Origin: an uncultured Hungatella sp.
Lineage (GTDB): Bacteria > Bacillota > Clostridia > Lachnospirales > Lachnospiraceae
Direction: 5' to 3'
NCBI GenBank assembly: GCA_910585645.1
Contig: CAJUFP010000005.1
Location: forward strand, 1-64,000
DNA length: 64,000 nt
The notes beneath the pieces were generated by a model, which saw nothing but the letters and a program-made list of their open reading frames with translations, was not told where the DNA came from and did not search any database. Made by a program: the position numbers and the translations under genes. Of this stretch, positions 43,205 to 53,052 are shown one piece after another. Positions within the stretch are counted from its first letter, which is position 1. Every line of letters starts with the position of its first letter.

Positions 43205-44761
43205 ATGAGATTATTAGGGATTGATTTTGGAACCTGTTATATCAAGGGGGCGGAGGTGAAGAAAAACGGGGACGTGGTTCCCCTGAAATTAGGAAAGAGC
43301 ATTGATAAGCCCAGGATACCCAATGTGGGGCTGTATGAGAAGAAGGAGGATCAGCCCGCCGCAATCCTGGTGGGCAATATCGCGCTGAAACGGTCCGCTC
43401 CGGAGCAGGATAAGATACGAAACATAAAAGCATATCTCCAGGAATACAACTGGAGCCGGACGCTTTCTTTTGGACAGAGTGTTTCTGCCTATGAGGTGAC
43501 CAGAGATATTATGAAGAACCTGTACAATGAGATACATGGCTCCAACAAGGAGACAGATATCTCGGCGGTTATCACCGTGCCGGTGAATTTTTCCGGAAGA
43601 CAGCAGCTTATGGTGAAACAGGCGGCAGAGGAAGCAGGTTTTTTGATCAATGGGGTTATCACGGAACCCTTTGCCGCCTTTTTCTCCCTGATGCAGGAGG
43701 AGATGGAGGAGGATCACAATGTAATGATCTTTGACTTTGGAGGAGGAACCATGGATCTCTGCCTTGTGGAGGTTCGCCAGAGGGAGGGAAAGACAAGGAT
43801 TGAAACCCAGTCAACCCTAGGGATCTCCTACGGGGGAAATGATATCAATGAGGATCTTTTGAGGGAACTGCTCTGTAAGAGAGAACCTGATAAGATCCAG
43901 GCGGTGCTGGGGCCGCATAACAATACGTTTCATCAGATGATTAACCGGTATTATATTATGAAGTCCTTAGATGAGATGAAGGAAGAGCTTTTTGGCAGTG
44001 ACAGGAAGGAAGAGGGGGAACTGCTGATCGAGCGCCATGTCGGCGATATACAGGATTTCGGGAAGGTGACTGTGGAGGATGTGTATCAGGTGCTGGAAAC
44101 ACAGAACTGGACCAAAAGGATCCACAGGCTTTTGGACGGACTGTTCTGTGACAGCGACGACATGACGGCGGACGAGGTGACGGATATCTATATGGTAGGC
44201 GGTTCCTCCTCCATCCCCTATTTCCGCAGGATTCTGGAAACGTATTTTGAGAAAAACGGACATAGAGACGTAAACAAGCTTTTTGAACGGAATGACGAGA
44301 TGGAGCTGGAGGACAGGCTTTACACAACCGTAGCCAACGGGGCGGCGATTTTCAATCAATTGGTCACATCCGGGGACGAGGAAACCGTGATCAAAGATAA
44401 GATTCCCTTTATGGTCTACACCAAGGATGAGGCGGGCAGAAAACTGACGCCCCTGATGAAAAACGATTCTTACAAGGATTACCGTTCAAGGCTTGACCGG
44501 CTGACAGAAGCGATGAAGAGGGAGATGAGGATCCGGGTCTATCAGACCATCTTTGGCGAGACAGAGAAGGAGGTCTATCTTGGGGATATCCATTTGTCCC
44601 AGGAAATGGCGGGGCAGGCCACCATGTATCAGCTGATGACGGACAAGGATCGGAACGTGCTGGCGGAAGTGGGATATCTGGATGCGGAAGAAGGCTATGA
44701 GGCGGAGGAGAACCGGTTCTGCGTGGATTGGCGCTGTAAATTGGAGATCGATCTTACATAA
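43205..44761 (+). CDS. Hsp70-family protein B, divergent
   Basis: The 518-residue protein carries LLGIDFGTCYIKG (phosphate 1), ITEPFAAFFSLM (connect), IFDFGGGTMDLCLV (phosphate 2, about 175) and MVGGSSSIPYFRRI (adenosine, about 330). The ATPase fold is complete but sequence is far from DnaK, with C for the usual T in FGT. The C-terminal region is a beta domain (EMRIRVYQTIFG, EVYLGDIHL) without a lid. The ATG at 43205 follows GGGTGAGG; the alternative GTG at 43196 overlaps the preceding stop. It lies between two coiled-coil genes. Confidence 0.88.
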   Translation: MRLLGIDFGTCYIKGAEVKKNGDVVPLKLGKSIDKPRIPNVGLYEKKEDQPAAILVGNIALKRSAPEQDKIRNIKAYLQEYNWSRTLSFGQSVSAYEVTRDIMKNLYNEIHGSNKETDISAVITVPVNFSGRQQLMVKQAAEEAGFLINGVITEPFAAFFSLMQEEMEEDHNVMIFDFGGGTMDLCLVEVRQREGKTRIETQSTLGISYGGNDINEDLLRELLCKREPDKIQAVLGPHNNTFHQMINRYYIMKSLDEMKEELFGSDRKEEGELLIERHVGDIQDFGKVTVEDVYQVLETQNWTKRIHRLLDGLFCDSDDMTADEVTDIYMVGGSSSIPYFRRILETYFEKNGHRDVNKLFERNDEMELEDRLYTTVANGAAIFNQLVTSGDEETVIKDKIPFMVYTKDEAGRKLTPLMKNDSYKDYRSRLDRLTEAMKREMRIRVYQTIFGETEKEVYLGDIHLSQEMAGQATMYQLMTDKDRNVLAEVGYLDAEEGYEAEENRFCVDWRCKLEIDLT

Positions 44762-44780
44762 TGGCACAAAGGAGTATGGG

Positions 44781-45764
44781 ATGATGGCAAAAGTGGAAAA
44801 CAGTGAATTGGAAAGGCTTTTGGGGCTTGAGAAGCAGATTTATTTGGAGGCGGAGCAGAAGATGGAGGATGCGTCCGCCGGGATCAGAACCATGTGGACC
44901 ATGTTTCGGGATCTGCAGGAGATCTGTAGGGCTGTGTTTGATGTGCTGAAAGAGACCAGCTCCCAGCTGGAAAAGCAAAAAGATGTCAATGAGGATATGA
45001 GCAGGAAACTCGCGGAGCAGGAGAGGGTGATCCAGGACTATAAGAAACGGGCCGCTGTCTATGAGGAGATGGAGCTGAACGGGTTAAAGCTTGCAAAGCT
45101 TTTGGATACCAATGGCCGGGAGAGAGACAGGCTTTGTGAGGAGAGGGAGAACCTGGAGGCGGAAAGGGACGCGTTTGAGAGAGAACGGGATCAGCTGATC
45201 AGTGAGAAAAAAGAGGCTCTTGAAAAAGCGGAAACTCATAAGAAAGAGAAAGAAGAAGCGATCCGGTCAAGGGACGAGGCGATCGCGGAGAGCAATAAAC
45301 TGAAAGAAGGGATCAAAGAAAAAGATCTGGAACTGGGTGAGAAGGAAGACGAGATCACTTCGAAGGACAAAGAGATCCAATCCTATGAAGAGGAGCTGGA
45401 TAATTGCAAGAAAACGATCGTCCAATTGACAGATGAAAAGACGGATAAGGTGCTCAGCCTGAACAAAGAGCTGAACTGGCTGAAAGGTTACGCAGAGGCA
45501 TTGGATGACAAGGTGATCCGATATTTTAGAGACAAGGATAAAGATGACTTAAAGAGTCATTACAAAGACTATCTGAATAACCCGGATAAATGGGACGAGC
45601 ACAGGGAACATTTTCCGGAATTTGAGGGAACACAGAAAAAAAAAGAAAAAAATTCCATAAAAGATGAGACAGAGGAGATCCGGGACAGACAGGAGGACAC
45701 CGTGGAACCGCGGGAGGATTATAGGGCAGCGTCTGACAGAAACCGTGTTTCCAAAGATGACTGA
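44781..45764 (+). CDS. Long coiled-coil protein
   Basis: Of the 327 residues, roughly 1-265 are predicted helix with heptad-like spacing of hydrophobic residues and many E and K (AEQKMEDASAGIRTMWTMF, then long KE-rich runs). A globular segment follows (DDLKSHYKDYLNNPDKWDEHR) and the tail is acidic and disordered. I chose the ATG at 44781 because AAAGGAG ends 6 nt upstream; a longer open frame begins inside the previous gene. It has no known family signature. It may be a scaffold or a partner of Hsp70 B and C, which flank it. Confidence 0.65.
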   Translation: MMAKVENSELERLLGLEKQIYLEAEQKMEDASAGIRTMWTMFRDLQEICRAVFDVLKETSSQLEKQKDVNEDMSRKLAEQERVIQDYKKRAAVYEEMELNGLKLAKLLDTNGRERDRLCEERENLEAERDAFERERDQLISEKKEALEKAETHKKEKEEAIRSRDEAIAESNKLKEGIKEKDLELGEKEDEITSKDKEIQSYEEELDNCKKTIVQLTDEKTDKVLSLNKELNWLKGYAEALDDKVIRYFRDKDKDDLKSHYKDYLNNPDKWDEHREHFPEFEGTQKKKEKNSIKDETEEIRDRQEDTVEPREDYRAASDRNRVSKDD

Positions 45765-45793
45765 GAAAAATTACAGGAAGGAGAATGAGGATT

Positions 45794-48013
45794 ATGAGAA
45801 AAGTACAGGTAGGGATTGACCTTGGAACTACAAACACGCTTGCCTGCTGCCGGATCAAAGGGAGGATGAAGCTTCTGAAATTCAGAAGCAGTCAGATGCT
45901 CCCTTCTGTCATGTATGTGGAGAAGCAGCCTGACGGGACCATAAAGGAGATCGTGGGAAGGGCGGCCCAAATAAAGGGGATGTTGGACCCGGATAACTTC
46001 ATTCGGTCCTCCAAGACTTACATAGGTCTTACAGGCGAGAATAAAAAGACGTGGACCTGCCACGGAAAGACCTACACGCCCACAGATGTTGCCGCCAGGA
46101 TCTTAAAGGAAGTTCATCAGAAGGTGAGGGAGACTTATGATCTGGAGGAGGGGGATATCGTTCAGGCGGTGATCACCATACCGGAATACTTTACTGCCAC
46201 TCAGTCAGACGAGACGAAGCAGGCCGGAAAGAGGGCGGGCATGGAGGTGCTTCGAATCATCACAGAGCCGGTGGCTGCCGCCGTGTCGGCGGCGGATGAC
46301 GTGGAGGGAAAGATCTTTGTGGTGGACCTGGGAGGCGGAACCTTTGACGTAAGCGCCCTGGAAGTCAGCAGCCAAAAGTTTTCTACCTTGGCCGTAGGCG
46401 GGGAGAGAAGACTGGGAGGAGATGACTTTGACGAGTGCCTGGTGAAATACTTTCTGAAATATATTGAGAGCGATCTGTCCATCGATCTGTCCAGTCTGGA
46501 ACGTTCCGGCCTTGGCTATGAGGAATACTACGTCATGATGTCCAAGATCAGAAGCGGCGCCGTGGAATTGAAGGAAGAGTTAAGCGAGAGCGAAGAGGTC
46601 AAGGTGGACATTCCGGGATTATTTACCTACGGGGCGGACAAGAGGCGCTATGATTTTTCTATGGAAATGGACCGGGAAACCTTTAACTCCATTTGCGCCC
46701 CATTGTTTGAGAAGATCATCCAGGTCATTGATAAGACGGTGAAAAACAGCGACAGGTTTCAGAAAGAGGAGCTGAAAAAGATATTCCTGGTAGGGGGAAG
46801 CTGCTATATCCCCAAGGTTCAGGAGGATGTGGAGCGGTATTTCGGCCTGTCAGCCAATTCGGAGCAGGACCGGGCCACTCAGGTGGCCATGGGAGCGGGA
46901 AAGATCGCGGACGCCTGGGACGGGTTTACGCCGGAGAAGAACAGGGTTGATCCTTTTGACGACAAACTGCAGGATATTATCTCCCACGCGATGGGGATCG
47001 AAGTGCTGGACGACGACAATAAGAGCGTATTTTCCCGGCTGCTGGCAGAGGGAACTCCCTATCCGTGTACCCATAAAGAAGTGTACCGGACGGCTTACGA
47101 TAACCAGGATTCGGTCATTATCAAGGTTTATGAGAAGACGGACAGCGATTCCCCGGATTACATAGAAGAAAACCACAAAAACTTTGACCTCTATGGAAGC
47201 TTTGTCCTTGAGGGGATTGACAAGGCCCCGGCGGGACAGACGGAGGTATGCGTAACCTTTGATTATGACCATAGCCGCACACTCCATGTCACTGCCGAGG
47301 ATACGAAAAGCCATGTAGCCAAACAGGTGGAGCTGCACAAGGGGCAGATCGTGAAGGAATCCCGGGGAGTAAAACCGACGGACTTTTATGTGCTTCTGGA
47401 TGTGTCGGGAAGTATGGATGGGAAGCGCATGGAAGAGGCCCAGAATGCCTGCAGAAAGCTGATTAAGGAAACTTTGGATTTACGTGTCCACCGTCTTGGC
47501 CTTATTACCTTTGGGAGTCAGGCAAAACTGTTGTGCAGTTTGACTCAGGATAAAGGAAGTCTTTTGACGGCGGTTAAAGAGGCAGGTGTATCGATTTATG
47601 GAAGCACGAATATGAGTGCGGCCATAAGGATGGGGAGAAACGAATTGCGTCCGGATGATAGTTCTTCCCGATCAAATTCTAGTTCGCCTTTGGGGACATT
47701 TGGGATCTTAAAGGCGTTGCTGGGAGAAGATCACTCTACCTCAATGATGTTTGATCGGGAAAGAGATGACTCCCGCAATAAAGCCATGATCCTGATCACG
47801 GACGGGGATCCGGATAACCGCCAGTTTGTTTTGCAGGAGGCCGAGGCGGCGAGAAACCGCCAGATCGCCATCGCGACCATTGGAGTATACGGGGCTGTAG
47901 AGGAATTTCTGCGAAAGGTTTCCGATGACAGCAGCCTGTGTTTTATGGTGGACAATATTGAGAAACTGTCCGATACCTTTGGACAGGCAGTGGCCAACTT
48001 ACTACGCAAATAG
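45794..48013 (+). CDS. Hsp70 protein C fused to a von Willebrand A domain
   Basis: The 739-residue protein has an Hsp70 ATPase (VGIDLGTTNTLACCR; IITEPVAAAVSA; VVDLGGGTFDVSAL; LVGGSCYIPKV, about 332) and a DnaK-like beta substrate domain (about 400-525). Where DnaK has its alpha lid, it has a von Willebrand A domain (about 533-738) with the MIDAS residues DVSGSMD, GSTN and ITDGDPD. The A domain usually binds proteins through a metal ion, so it could hand over or recognise clients. I chose the ATG at 45794, 10 nt after AAGGAG. Hsp70-vWA fusions are uncommon. Confidence 0.92.
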   Translation: MRKVQVGIDLGTTNTLACCRIKGRMKLLKFRSSQMLPSVMYVEKQPDGTIKEIVGRAAQIKGMLDPDNFIRSSKTYIGLTGENKKTWTCHGKTYTPTDVAARILKEVHQKVRETYDLEEGDIVQAVITIPEYFTATQSDETKQAGKRAGMEVLRIITEPVAAAVSAADDVEGKIFVVDLGGGTFDVSALEVSSQKFSTLAVGGERRLGGDDFDECLVKYFLKYIESDLSIDLSSLERSGLGYEEYYVMMSKIRSGAVELKEELSESEEVKVDIPGLFTYGADKRRYDFSMEMDRETFNSICAPLFEKIIQVIDKTVKNSDRFQKEELKKIFLVGGSCYIPKVQEDVERYFGLSANSEQDRATQVAMGAGKIADAWDGFTPEKNRVDPFDDKLQDIISHAMGIEVLDDDNKSVFSRLLAEGTPYPCTHKEVYRTAYDNQDSVIIKVYEKTDSDSPDYIEENHKNFDLYGSFVLEGIDKAPAGQTEVCVTFDYDHSRTLHVTAEDTKSHVAKQVELHKGQIVKESRGVKPTDFYVLLDVSGSMDGKRMEEAQNACRKLIKETLDLRVHRLGLITFGSQAKLLCSLTQDKGSLLTAVKEAGVSIYGSTNMSAAIRMGRNELRPDDSSSRSNSSSPLGTFGILKALLGEDHSTSMMFDRERDDSRNKAMILITDGDPDNRQFVLQEAEAARNRQIAIATIGVYGAVEEFLRKVSDDSSLCFMVDNIEKLSDTFGQAVANLLRK

Positions 48014-48025
48014 GAGGGGAAAGCT

Positions 48026-50782
48026 TTGGAATTAAAACATATCAGGCCGGAGGATATCAGGGAAGCTCTGGAGATTGAGGAGGAATTTCAGGATATTGAT
48101 CAGTTCTGCGCCTATCTGGAGACGTGTATTAAGGGGAGCGACAATACCAATGTGCGGGTGGGCATAAGAAGGCTGGTGAAGAATATCGCCCCGGAAGAGC
48201 GGCCGTCCAGGCGAACGTTTGAGGAAAATGTGGCGTGGATCCGCGCAAACTGCTTTATGGGAGAAAAACCAGAAGCGCCGAAGGCGGCTGCCAAACAGGA
48301 GCCAAAGCCGAAGATCCCGTCTCCTGTGAAAGCGTGTGATTTTGATCAGATACGGAATGACTATGAGACCAGCCTGTTTAAGGAGATCACTCCTCTGGAG
48401 GATGAGGATCTGGATTACTCGGCGGATATCGTCTTGCGGGAGGGCGGGATCATCACCCAGCAGAAAGGATTTGAGATCACCTGTTACAGAGGCGACCTGG
48501 ATCTGGATACAGGAAAGGCGCTGATCACCGAGGCGGAGGGCAACCAGGTGCTTGCTCTTGGAAGGCTGGCCCGTCTGGAAGACGGCAGATACAGCGTGAT
48601 CTTTGACAAAAAGGAGCAGATCCTCTACGACCGGTTTGCAGGCAGGAATCAGTTTCGGCTTGTGGTCTTTTCCGGAAAAGGACAGGGGTACAGCCGGATC
48701 TTTGACATGGATTTTGAACCTTTTTCTACAGAACACGAGCGTCCGCTGTGCATTGACTTTGGCACCAGCAATACCACGGCAGGGTCCTACGGGATCAAAG
48801 ACCCGCAAAAGGATGAGGCGGAGGTGGTTCCGTTTATTGATGTGACGGTAACGCCCAATAAGACAGATGTGAAGCTGTTGCCAACGGTGATCTATGTGGA
48901 AGACTGCTCTGACAGCAGCAATATCCGGTATTTATTTGGCTATGAGGCCCGCAGGCGGATCGAGGAGGAACACTACGAGTCAAAAGCTTCCGTATTTTAC
49001 GAGATAAAGCGCTGGATCTCCTCAGCCAATGAGACGGAGGAGATCAGGGACAGCAAGAATAACCGGGCAAAACCTGCCAGAAAGTCCATCATAAAGGCAT
49101 ACCTTGACTATGTAATCGAATGCGCGGAGCAGTATTTTGAGACAAGGTTTGACAAGCTGCATTTTTCGGCTCCGGTTAAGCTGAAAGAGCAGTTTCTGTC
49201 CATTTTAACAGAACTGTATCGGGGTCAGAAGGAGATCCTGTCCGGCAGGGAAAGTATTGACGAGGGGATCGCCATTGTGTACAACCGGATCATCACCTTG
49301 ATGTACAATGATATTAACAACCATAAAAATCAGGAAAAAAGCATCATGATCTTAGACTGTGGAGGCGGAACCACGGACCTTGCCAGCTGCGACTACTCCT
49401 ACAAAGAGACCGACGCAGGGGTGGAGCTGACGCTGAAAACCGGTTTTGAAAACGGCAATTCTAATTTCGGCGGAAACAATATTACTTACCGCATCCTGCA
49501 GCTGCTAAAGATCAAGATCGCCGCCGCTTACCGCCCGGATTTGATGGACGACGGCGGGGAGATGATCCGGCTCATCGATAAATCCGAGAACAGTATTCTG
49601 GGGATCGTGGAGCGGGCAGCCAAAGGGGCTGTCTACAATTCCGACCAGGAAAACCATGAGGTTTATGAGAAGTTTCTGGACAATTACCACAGGGCGGAGA
49701 CAGTGATCCCCACCATCTTTACAGGCAATGAGCGGTATCGGGGCTTTGAGGAGTTAAAGAAGATCAGAAGAAATTTCTACTATCTGTGGAGAAAGGCAGA
49801 GCAGATCAAGATCGATTTTTATAAAAATGAGCGGGTGGTGATGGATTTTAGCGGAAACCGGGAGGACCAGAATCTGATGGTGGCAGACGCGGATAATTAT
49901 TATCTCTATTTCGCGGATGAGAAGACGGCCAAACTGCAGAGAGTCAACGATCCCCTAAGCAAGGTGAGCATTACTATCAAGGAAATCAACCGGGCGATCT
50001 GCGGCGATGTGTATGCCCTGCTGTGCGGCCTGTTTGAGGATAAGACCGAGAATCACGGAGGCAAAAAGGTAGAAGATTTTGATTATTATAAGCTGTCAGG
50101 CCAGTCCTGCAAGATCACCCTCTTTTCAGAACTTCTCAAGGAATACATCCCGGGGAGAAAACTGCGCCCTGCCATCAGGCAGAACGGAGAGAAGGAGAAG
50201 CGGGAGTCAGAGGAGCTGAAGCTGGACTGTATCCTGGGAAGCATTCATTATGTAAGAGATCAGATGCGCCCGGAGATGAAGGTCATCACAGAACCACAGA
50301 AACCAAAGTTTATCTACAATGTTTGGATAAAGGGAACGCACACCGGCAACCGGAGGCTGTTTGACTGTCAGAGGCCGGACAAGATCCTGGCAGTGGTAAG
50401 CCACAGGAATACAAAAGAATATCCGATCATCATCGCGGGGAAAGATGAGGTGAAGGAGCGGGAATTTATATTCCGGCTGGCGGACGCGGAACCTGGCGAT
50501 GAATTGTGGACAACTACGGACATCGAAAACAAGCTCTTAAGAAAAGGCAACGTGGAGGAAGGGGGAGTGAAGGAGTTTCTATCAGAGCTTAAGGAGATGG
50601 CGGGAGAAGACGGGGAGCCTGTGAACGTTGTGTTTGCCCTTCCTCCCAAAGACGGATACGGGATCTATCTGGGGCAGATACAGGCAAGGGACAGCCAAGA
50701 TAGGAAAGAATACCGCTTTTTGAAGTTTGAATATGAAAGTTTTGAGGACGCGTCTAAGACATTTTTTGATGGAAAAAGGTAG
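48026..50782 (+). CDS. Large Hsp70-family protein D with an N-terminal extension
   Basis: The 918-residue protein begins at a TTG preceded by AGGAGGGG. Residues 1-235 form an extension with no known motif (helical start, proline-rich linker, beta region). The Hsp70-like ATPase follows: LCIDFGTSNTTAGSYG (about 240), long insertions, and IMILDCGGGTTDLASCD (about 440). The adenosine motif is not obvious. The C-terminal 300 residues include another beta region (LWTTTDIENKLLRKG). Large actin-fold proteins such as SrfB share this general layout, but I cannot show homology. It closes the Hsp70 series. Confidence 0.82.
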   Translation: MELKHIRPEDIREALEIEEEFQDIDQFCAYLETCIKGSDNTNVRVGIRRLVKNIAPEERPSRRTFEENVAWIRANCFMGEKPEAPKAAAKQEPKPKIPSPVKACDFDQIRNDYETSLFKEITPLEDEDLDYSADIVLREGGIITQQKGFEITCYRGDLDLDTGKALITEAEGNQVLALGRLARLEDGRYSVIFDKKEQILYDRFAGRNQFRLVVFSGKGQGYSRIFDMDFEPFSTEHERPLCIDFGTSNTTAGSYGIKDPQKDEAEVVPFIDVTVTPNKTDVKLLPTVIYVEDCSDSSNIRYLFGYEARRRIEEEHYESKASVFYEIKRWISSANETEEIRDSKNNRAKPARKSIIKAYLDYVIECAEQYFETRFDKLHFSAPVKLKEQFLSILTELYRGQKEILSGRESIDEGIAIVYNRIITLMYNDINNHKNQEKSIMILDCGGGTTDLASCDYSYKETDAGVELTLKTGFENGNSNFGGNNITYRILQLLKIKIAAAYRPDLMDDGGEMIRLIDKSENSILGIVERAAKGAVYNSDQENHEVYEKFLDNYHRAETVIPTIFTGNERYRGFEELKKIRRNFYYLWRKAEQIKIDFYKNERVVMDFSGNREDQNLMVADADNYYLYFADEKTAKLQRVNDPLSKVSITIKEINRAICGDVYALLCGLFEDKTENHGGKKVEDFDYYKLSGQSCKITLFSELLKEYIPGRKLRPAIRQNGEKEKRESEELKLDCILGSIHYVRDQMRPEMKVITEPQKPKFIYNVWIKGTHTGNRRLFDCQRPDKILAVVSHRNTKEYPIIIAGKDEVKEREFIFRLADAEPGDELWTTTDIENKLLRKGNVEEGGVKEFLSELKEMAGEDGEPVNVVFALPPKDGYGIYLGQIQARDSQDRKEYRFLKFEYESFEDASKTFFDGKR

Positions 50783-50808
50783 ATTCCAAAGATGAGGTGG
50801 ACCGGTTT

Positions 50809-51639
50809 ATGAGAAGAAGTGAGATTCAGTTCAAGAATGGTTCCATATTGCGAAAAGAAATGCTGGAGGAACTGTACGGTTATCCGAGAGCGGCGCTGGA
50901 AAGCTATTATGCCTCTTTTGGAGACGGCATCTTGTACGGGCTGTCCTGGAAAGAGGAGGCTGTGGGACGGCATTTCATATGTCCCGGGGCGCTTAAGTTT
51001 CGGGGGGAGATCTATTTTCAGAGAGAACCTCTGTGGGTTGAGGGGTATTTTCAGGACCATAAAGATCAGCGCCTGGAGACTGACCGAAAATACCGCCTGT
51101 TCTTTCTGCCCGGGATGGAGGGTGAGGAATCGGGGAGAAAGGTGGCCAGACTGGAACTTACGCTGATCCAGAGCGACCGGCTGCAGGAGGCCATGGAAAA
51201 GGGATATTATTATTCCTATGTAAGCGTGGACGGCGAGAAAGGGCTGATGCCTGTGGAGGACCGAAACGGTCTGTACGGGCTGTACGCGGGAACGGGGAGA
51301 TACGGGTATCGGCTGCCGCTCTTGGAATTGGAGAAATTGACTCCGATACTGGAAAAAAAGACGGACAAGCACTGTCTGGATTATGAGATCCTGGGATATC
51401 TCTACAGCGGCGATCCGGCTCCGACAGAACTGATCGCTCTGTATGTCCATGAATATCTGGCCCAGGAAGGGAGGGCGGGGGAGGCCGACGCAGGCAGACC
51501 CCGGGCTCTCCTGGAAGAGTTTCGAAAGGCTGCAAAAGGCCTGGAGAGCAGACAGGTCCGGGTGGTGGAGATGGAAAGGGAACGGGAGGACGTAAGGGTG
51601 GATGCGGTGGAGGAGATCGCAGGGCAGGGGGTATTGTAA
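50809..51639 (+). CDS. Unknown protein, possible baseplate or fibre-collar part
   Basis: The 276-residue protein reads IQFKNGSILRKEMLEELYGY, then YYASFGDGILYGLSW, FICPGALKFRGEIYFQ. The order G-I-x-x-G-L followed by I/F-x-x-PG-x-x-x-x-x-G-x-x-Y is seen in collar or baseplate proteins of contractile tails, from memory. The C-terminal half is helical and charged. I chose the ATG at 50809, 9 nt after GAGGTGG; the GTG at 50797 is nearer the ribosome site but too close. It follows Hsp70 D by 26 bp. The assignment is a guess by pattern. Confidence 0.5.
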   Translation: MRRSEIQFKNGSILRKEMLEELYGYPRAALESYYASFGDGILYGLSWKEEAVGRHFICPGALKFRGEIYFQREPLWVEGYFQDHKDQRLETDRKYRLFFLPGMEGEESGRKVARLELTLIQSDRLQEAMEKGYYYSYVSVDGEKGLMPVEDRNGLYGLYAGTGRYGYRLPLLELEKLTPILEKKTDKHCLDYEILGYLYSGDPAPTELIALYVHEYLAQEGRAGEADAGRPRALLEEFRKAAKGLESRQVRVVEMEREREDVRVDAVEEIAGQGVL

Positions 51640-51678
51640 AGATACAAAGTATAAGAGAAAAGGGAGAAGGAGTAAGGA

Positions 51679-53031
51679 ATGAATGTATTGTTTATGAATA
51701 TCTCAAAGCAGTGGGAGGGCAGGACCTACCGGGAGTACCCATATGGGCTTGGGATCCTGGCAACGCTGACCGCGCAGGCGGGATATGACGTCCATATTTT
51801 GGATATGGCAGTGGACAGCCGGGACTATTTGACTGTAGTGAAAGAGATCCGGCCTGATGTGATAGCCGTTTCCTTTTTATCTCCTTCTGTGCAAAAGGCG
51901 GCGGAAGTGATACGGCGTTTGAAGGGGTTTTTTGAAGGGAAGATCCTTGCGGGGGGAATCCACAGCACCCTTTATCCGGAGGCTGTGCTGGACTATGGGG
52001 CCGATATCGTGATGCTGGGGGAAGGGGAATTAACGATCGTTCCCCTTCTGCGCCGCATAGAGGAGGAAGGTCCTTTGACAGAGGACTGTCTTGCCGGGAT
52101 TCCAAACCTGGTATACCGGGATGGTTTTGGCGGGATCTGCCGGACAATGGCTCAAAAACAATCGGTAGATCTGGATCTGCTTCCCATCATGGACCGCAAT
52201 CTGTTTGATCTGAGTCTCTATGATCATCATACCATCTTAACCAGCCGGTGCTGTCCTTATGGATGCCGCTTCTGCTGTTCCTGGGCCCCGGGGGGAAAGA
52301 GGGGAAGGATCATGTCCTCTGACCGCATTTTGCAGGAGCTGGAATGGCTGGTGGATCAATATGGCGCCTTAACGCTCTACTGGGGAGACGAGATCTTCTT
52401 CTGGGAGAGGGAGGCCCGCCTGGCCTTTTGCAGGCAGTTAAAGGGAAGGCGTCTTCCCATAAAATTTATCATACAGCTGCGGGCGGATCTGGTGGAAGAG
52501 CCGCTGATCAAGGAGCTGATGGCAGTTGGCTGCGTGAAACTGTGCATCGGCGCGGAGAGCGGTTCCGACCGGCTATTGGAAACTGCCAACAAGAGGATCC
52601 GCGCGGCACAGATTGAAAAAGCCATTGATATCTGTGTAAAAGCCGGTTTGGCCTGCAAGACGTGGTGGATGGTGGGCCTGCCGGGCGGCGGAAGAGAAGA
52701 ACAACTAAAGGCTCTGGATATCATTAAGCGGACCATGCCCAATGAAGTTGCGGTTCACCAGTTTGTGCCTTTGCCAGGCTCCGAGTTTTGGGATCACGCA
52801 AAACAGTACGGCATCCATCTGCCAAAGGAGACTTCCTTTGAAAATCTAAACTATTACAGCGATCCCAAAAATCTGGTTTATGATTATATTTCCGGCCAGG
52901 AATTATATGATATTTTGAAGCAATATGAGGAAACTCTTTTAAGTTTGGGGTATATCCCTACAGATCAGGCGGACGCGGCATCCAGGTATGTTTTTACTAC
53001 GCCATTCCAAAATACCACATTTAACATATGA
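51679..53031 (+). CDS. B12-binding-domain radical SAM protein
   Basis: The 450-residue enzyme has a Rossmann-like B12-binding-type domain (residues 1-150, MNVLFMNISKQWEGRTYREY; LAGGIHSTLYPEAVL; DIVMLGEGE) and a radical SAM domain with C192-x3-C196-x2-C199 (CPYGCRFC). The usual DxHxxG cobalamin ligand motif is absent. Family members carry out methylations or cyclisations, often on peptides or small molecules. GGAGAAGGAG precedes the ATG, 39 bp after the previous gene. With the next gene it forms a radical SAM pair within the operon, so it may modify a secreted or structural peptide, which is inference. Confidence 0.88.
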   Translation: MNVLFMNISKQWEGRTYREYPYGLGILATLTAQAGYDVHILDMAVDSRDYLTVVKEIRPDVIAVSFLSPSVQKAAEVIRRLKGFFEGKILAGGIHSTLYPEAVLDYGADIVMLGEGELTIVPLLRRIEEEGPLTEDCLAGIPNLVYRDGFGGICRTMAQKQSVDLDLLPIMDRNLFDLSLYDHHTILTSRCCPYGCRFCCSWAPGGKRGRIMSSDRILQELEWLVDQYGALTLYWGDEIFFWEREARLAFCRQLKGRRLPIKFIIQLRADLVEEPLIKELMAVGCVKLCIGAESGSDRLLETANKRIRAAQIEKAIDICVKAGLACKTWWMVGLPGGGREEQLKALDIIKRTMPNEVAVHQFVPLPGSEFWDHAKQYGIHLPKETSFENLNYYSDPKNLVYDYISGQELYDILKQYEETLLSLGYIPTDQADAASRYVFTTPFQNTTFNI

Positions 53032-53052
53032 AACTGTGAGCGAAGGTGAAAG

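Noticed and set aside
44682..44780. Longer start of the coiled-coil gene inside Hsp70 B
   Set aside because: The extension is the Hsp70 B gene read in another phase; the ATG at 44781 has AAAGGAG upstream.
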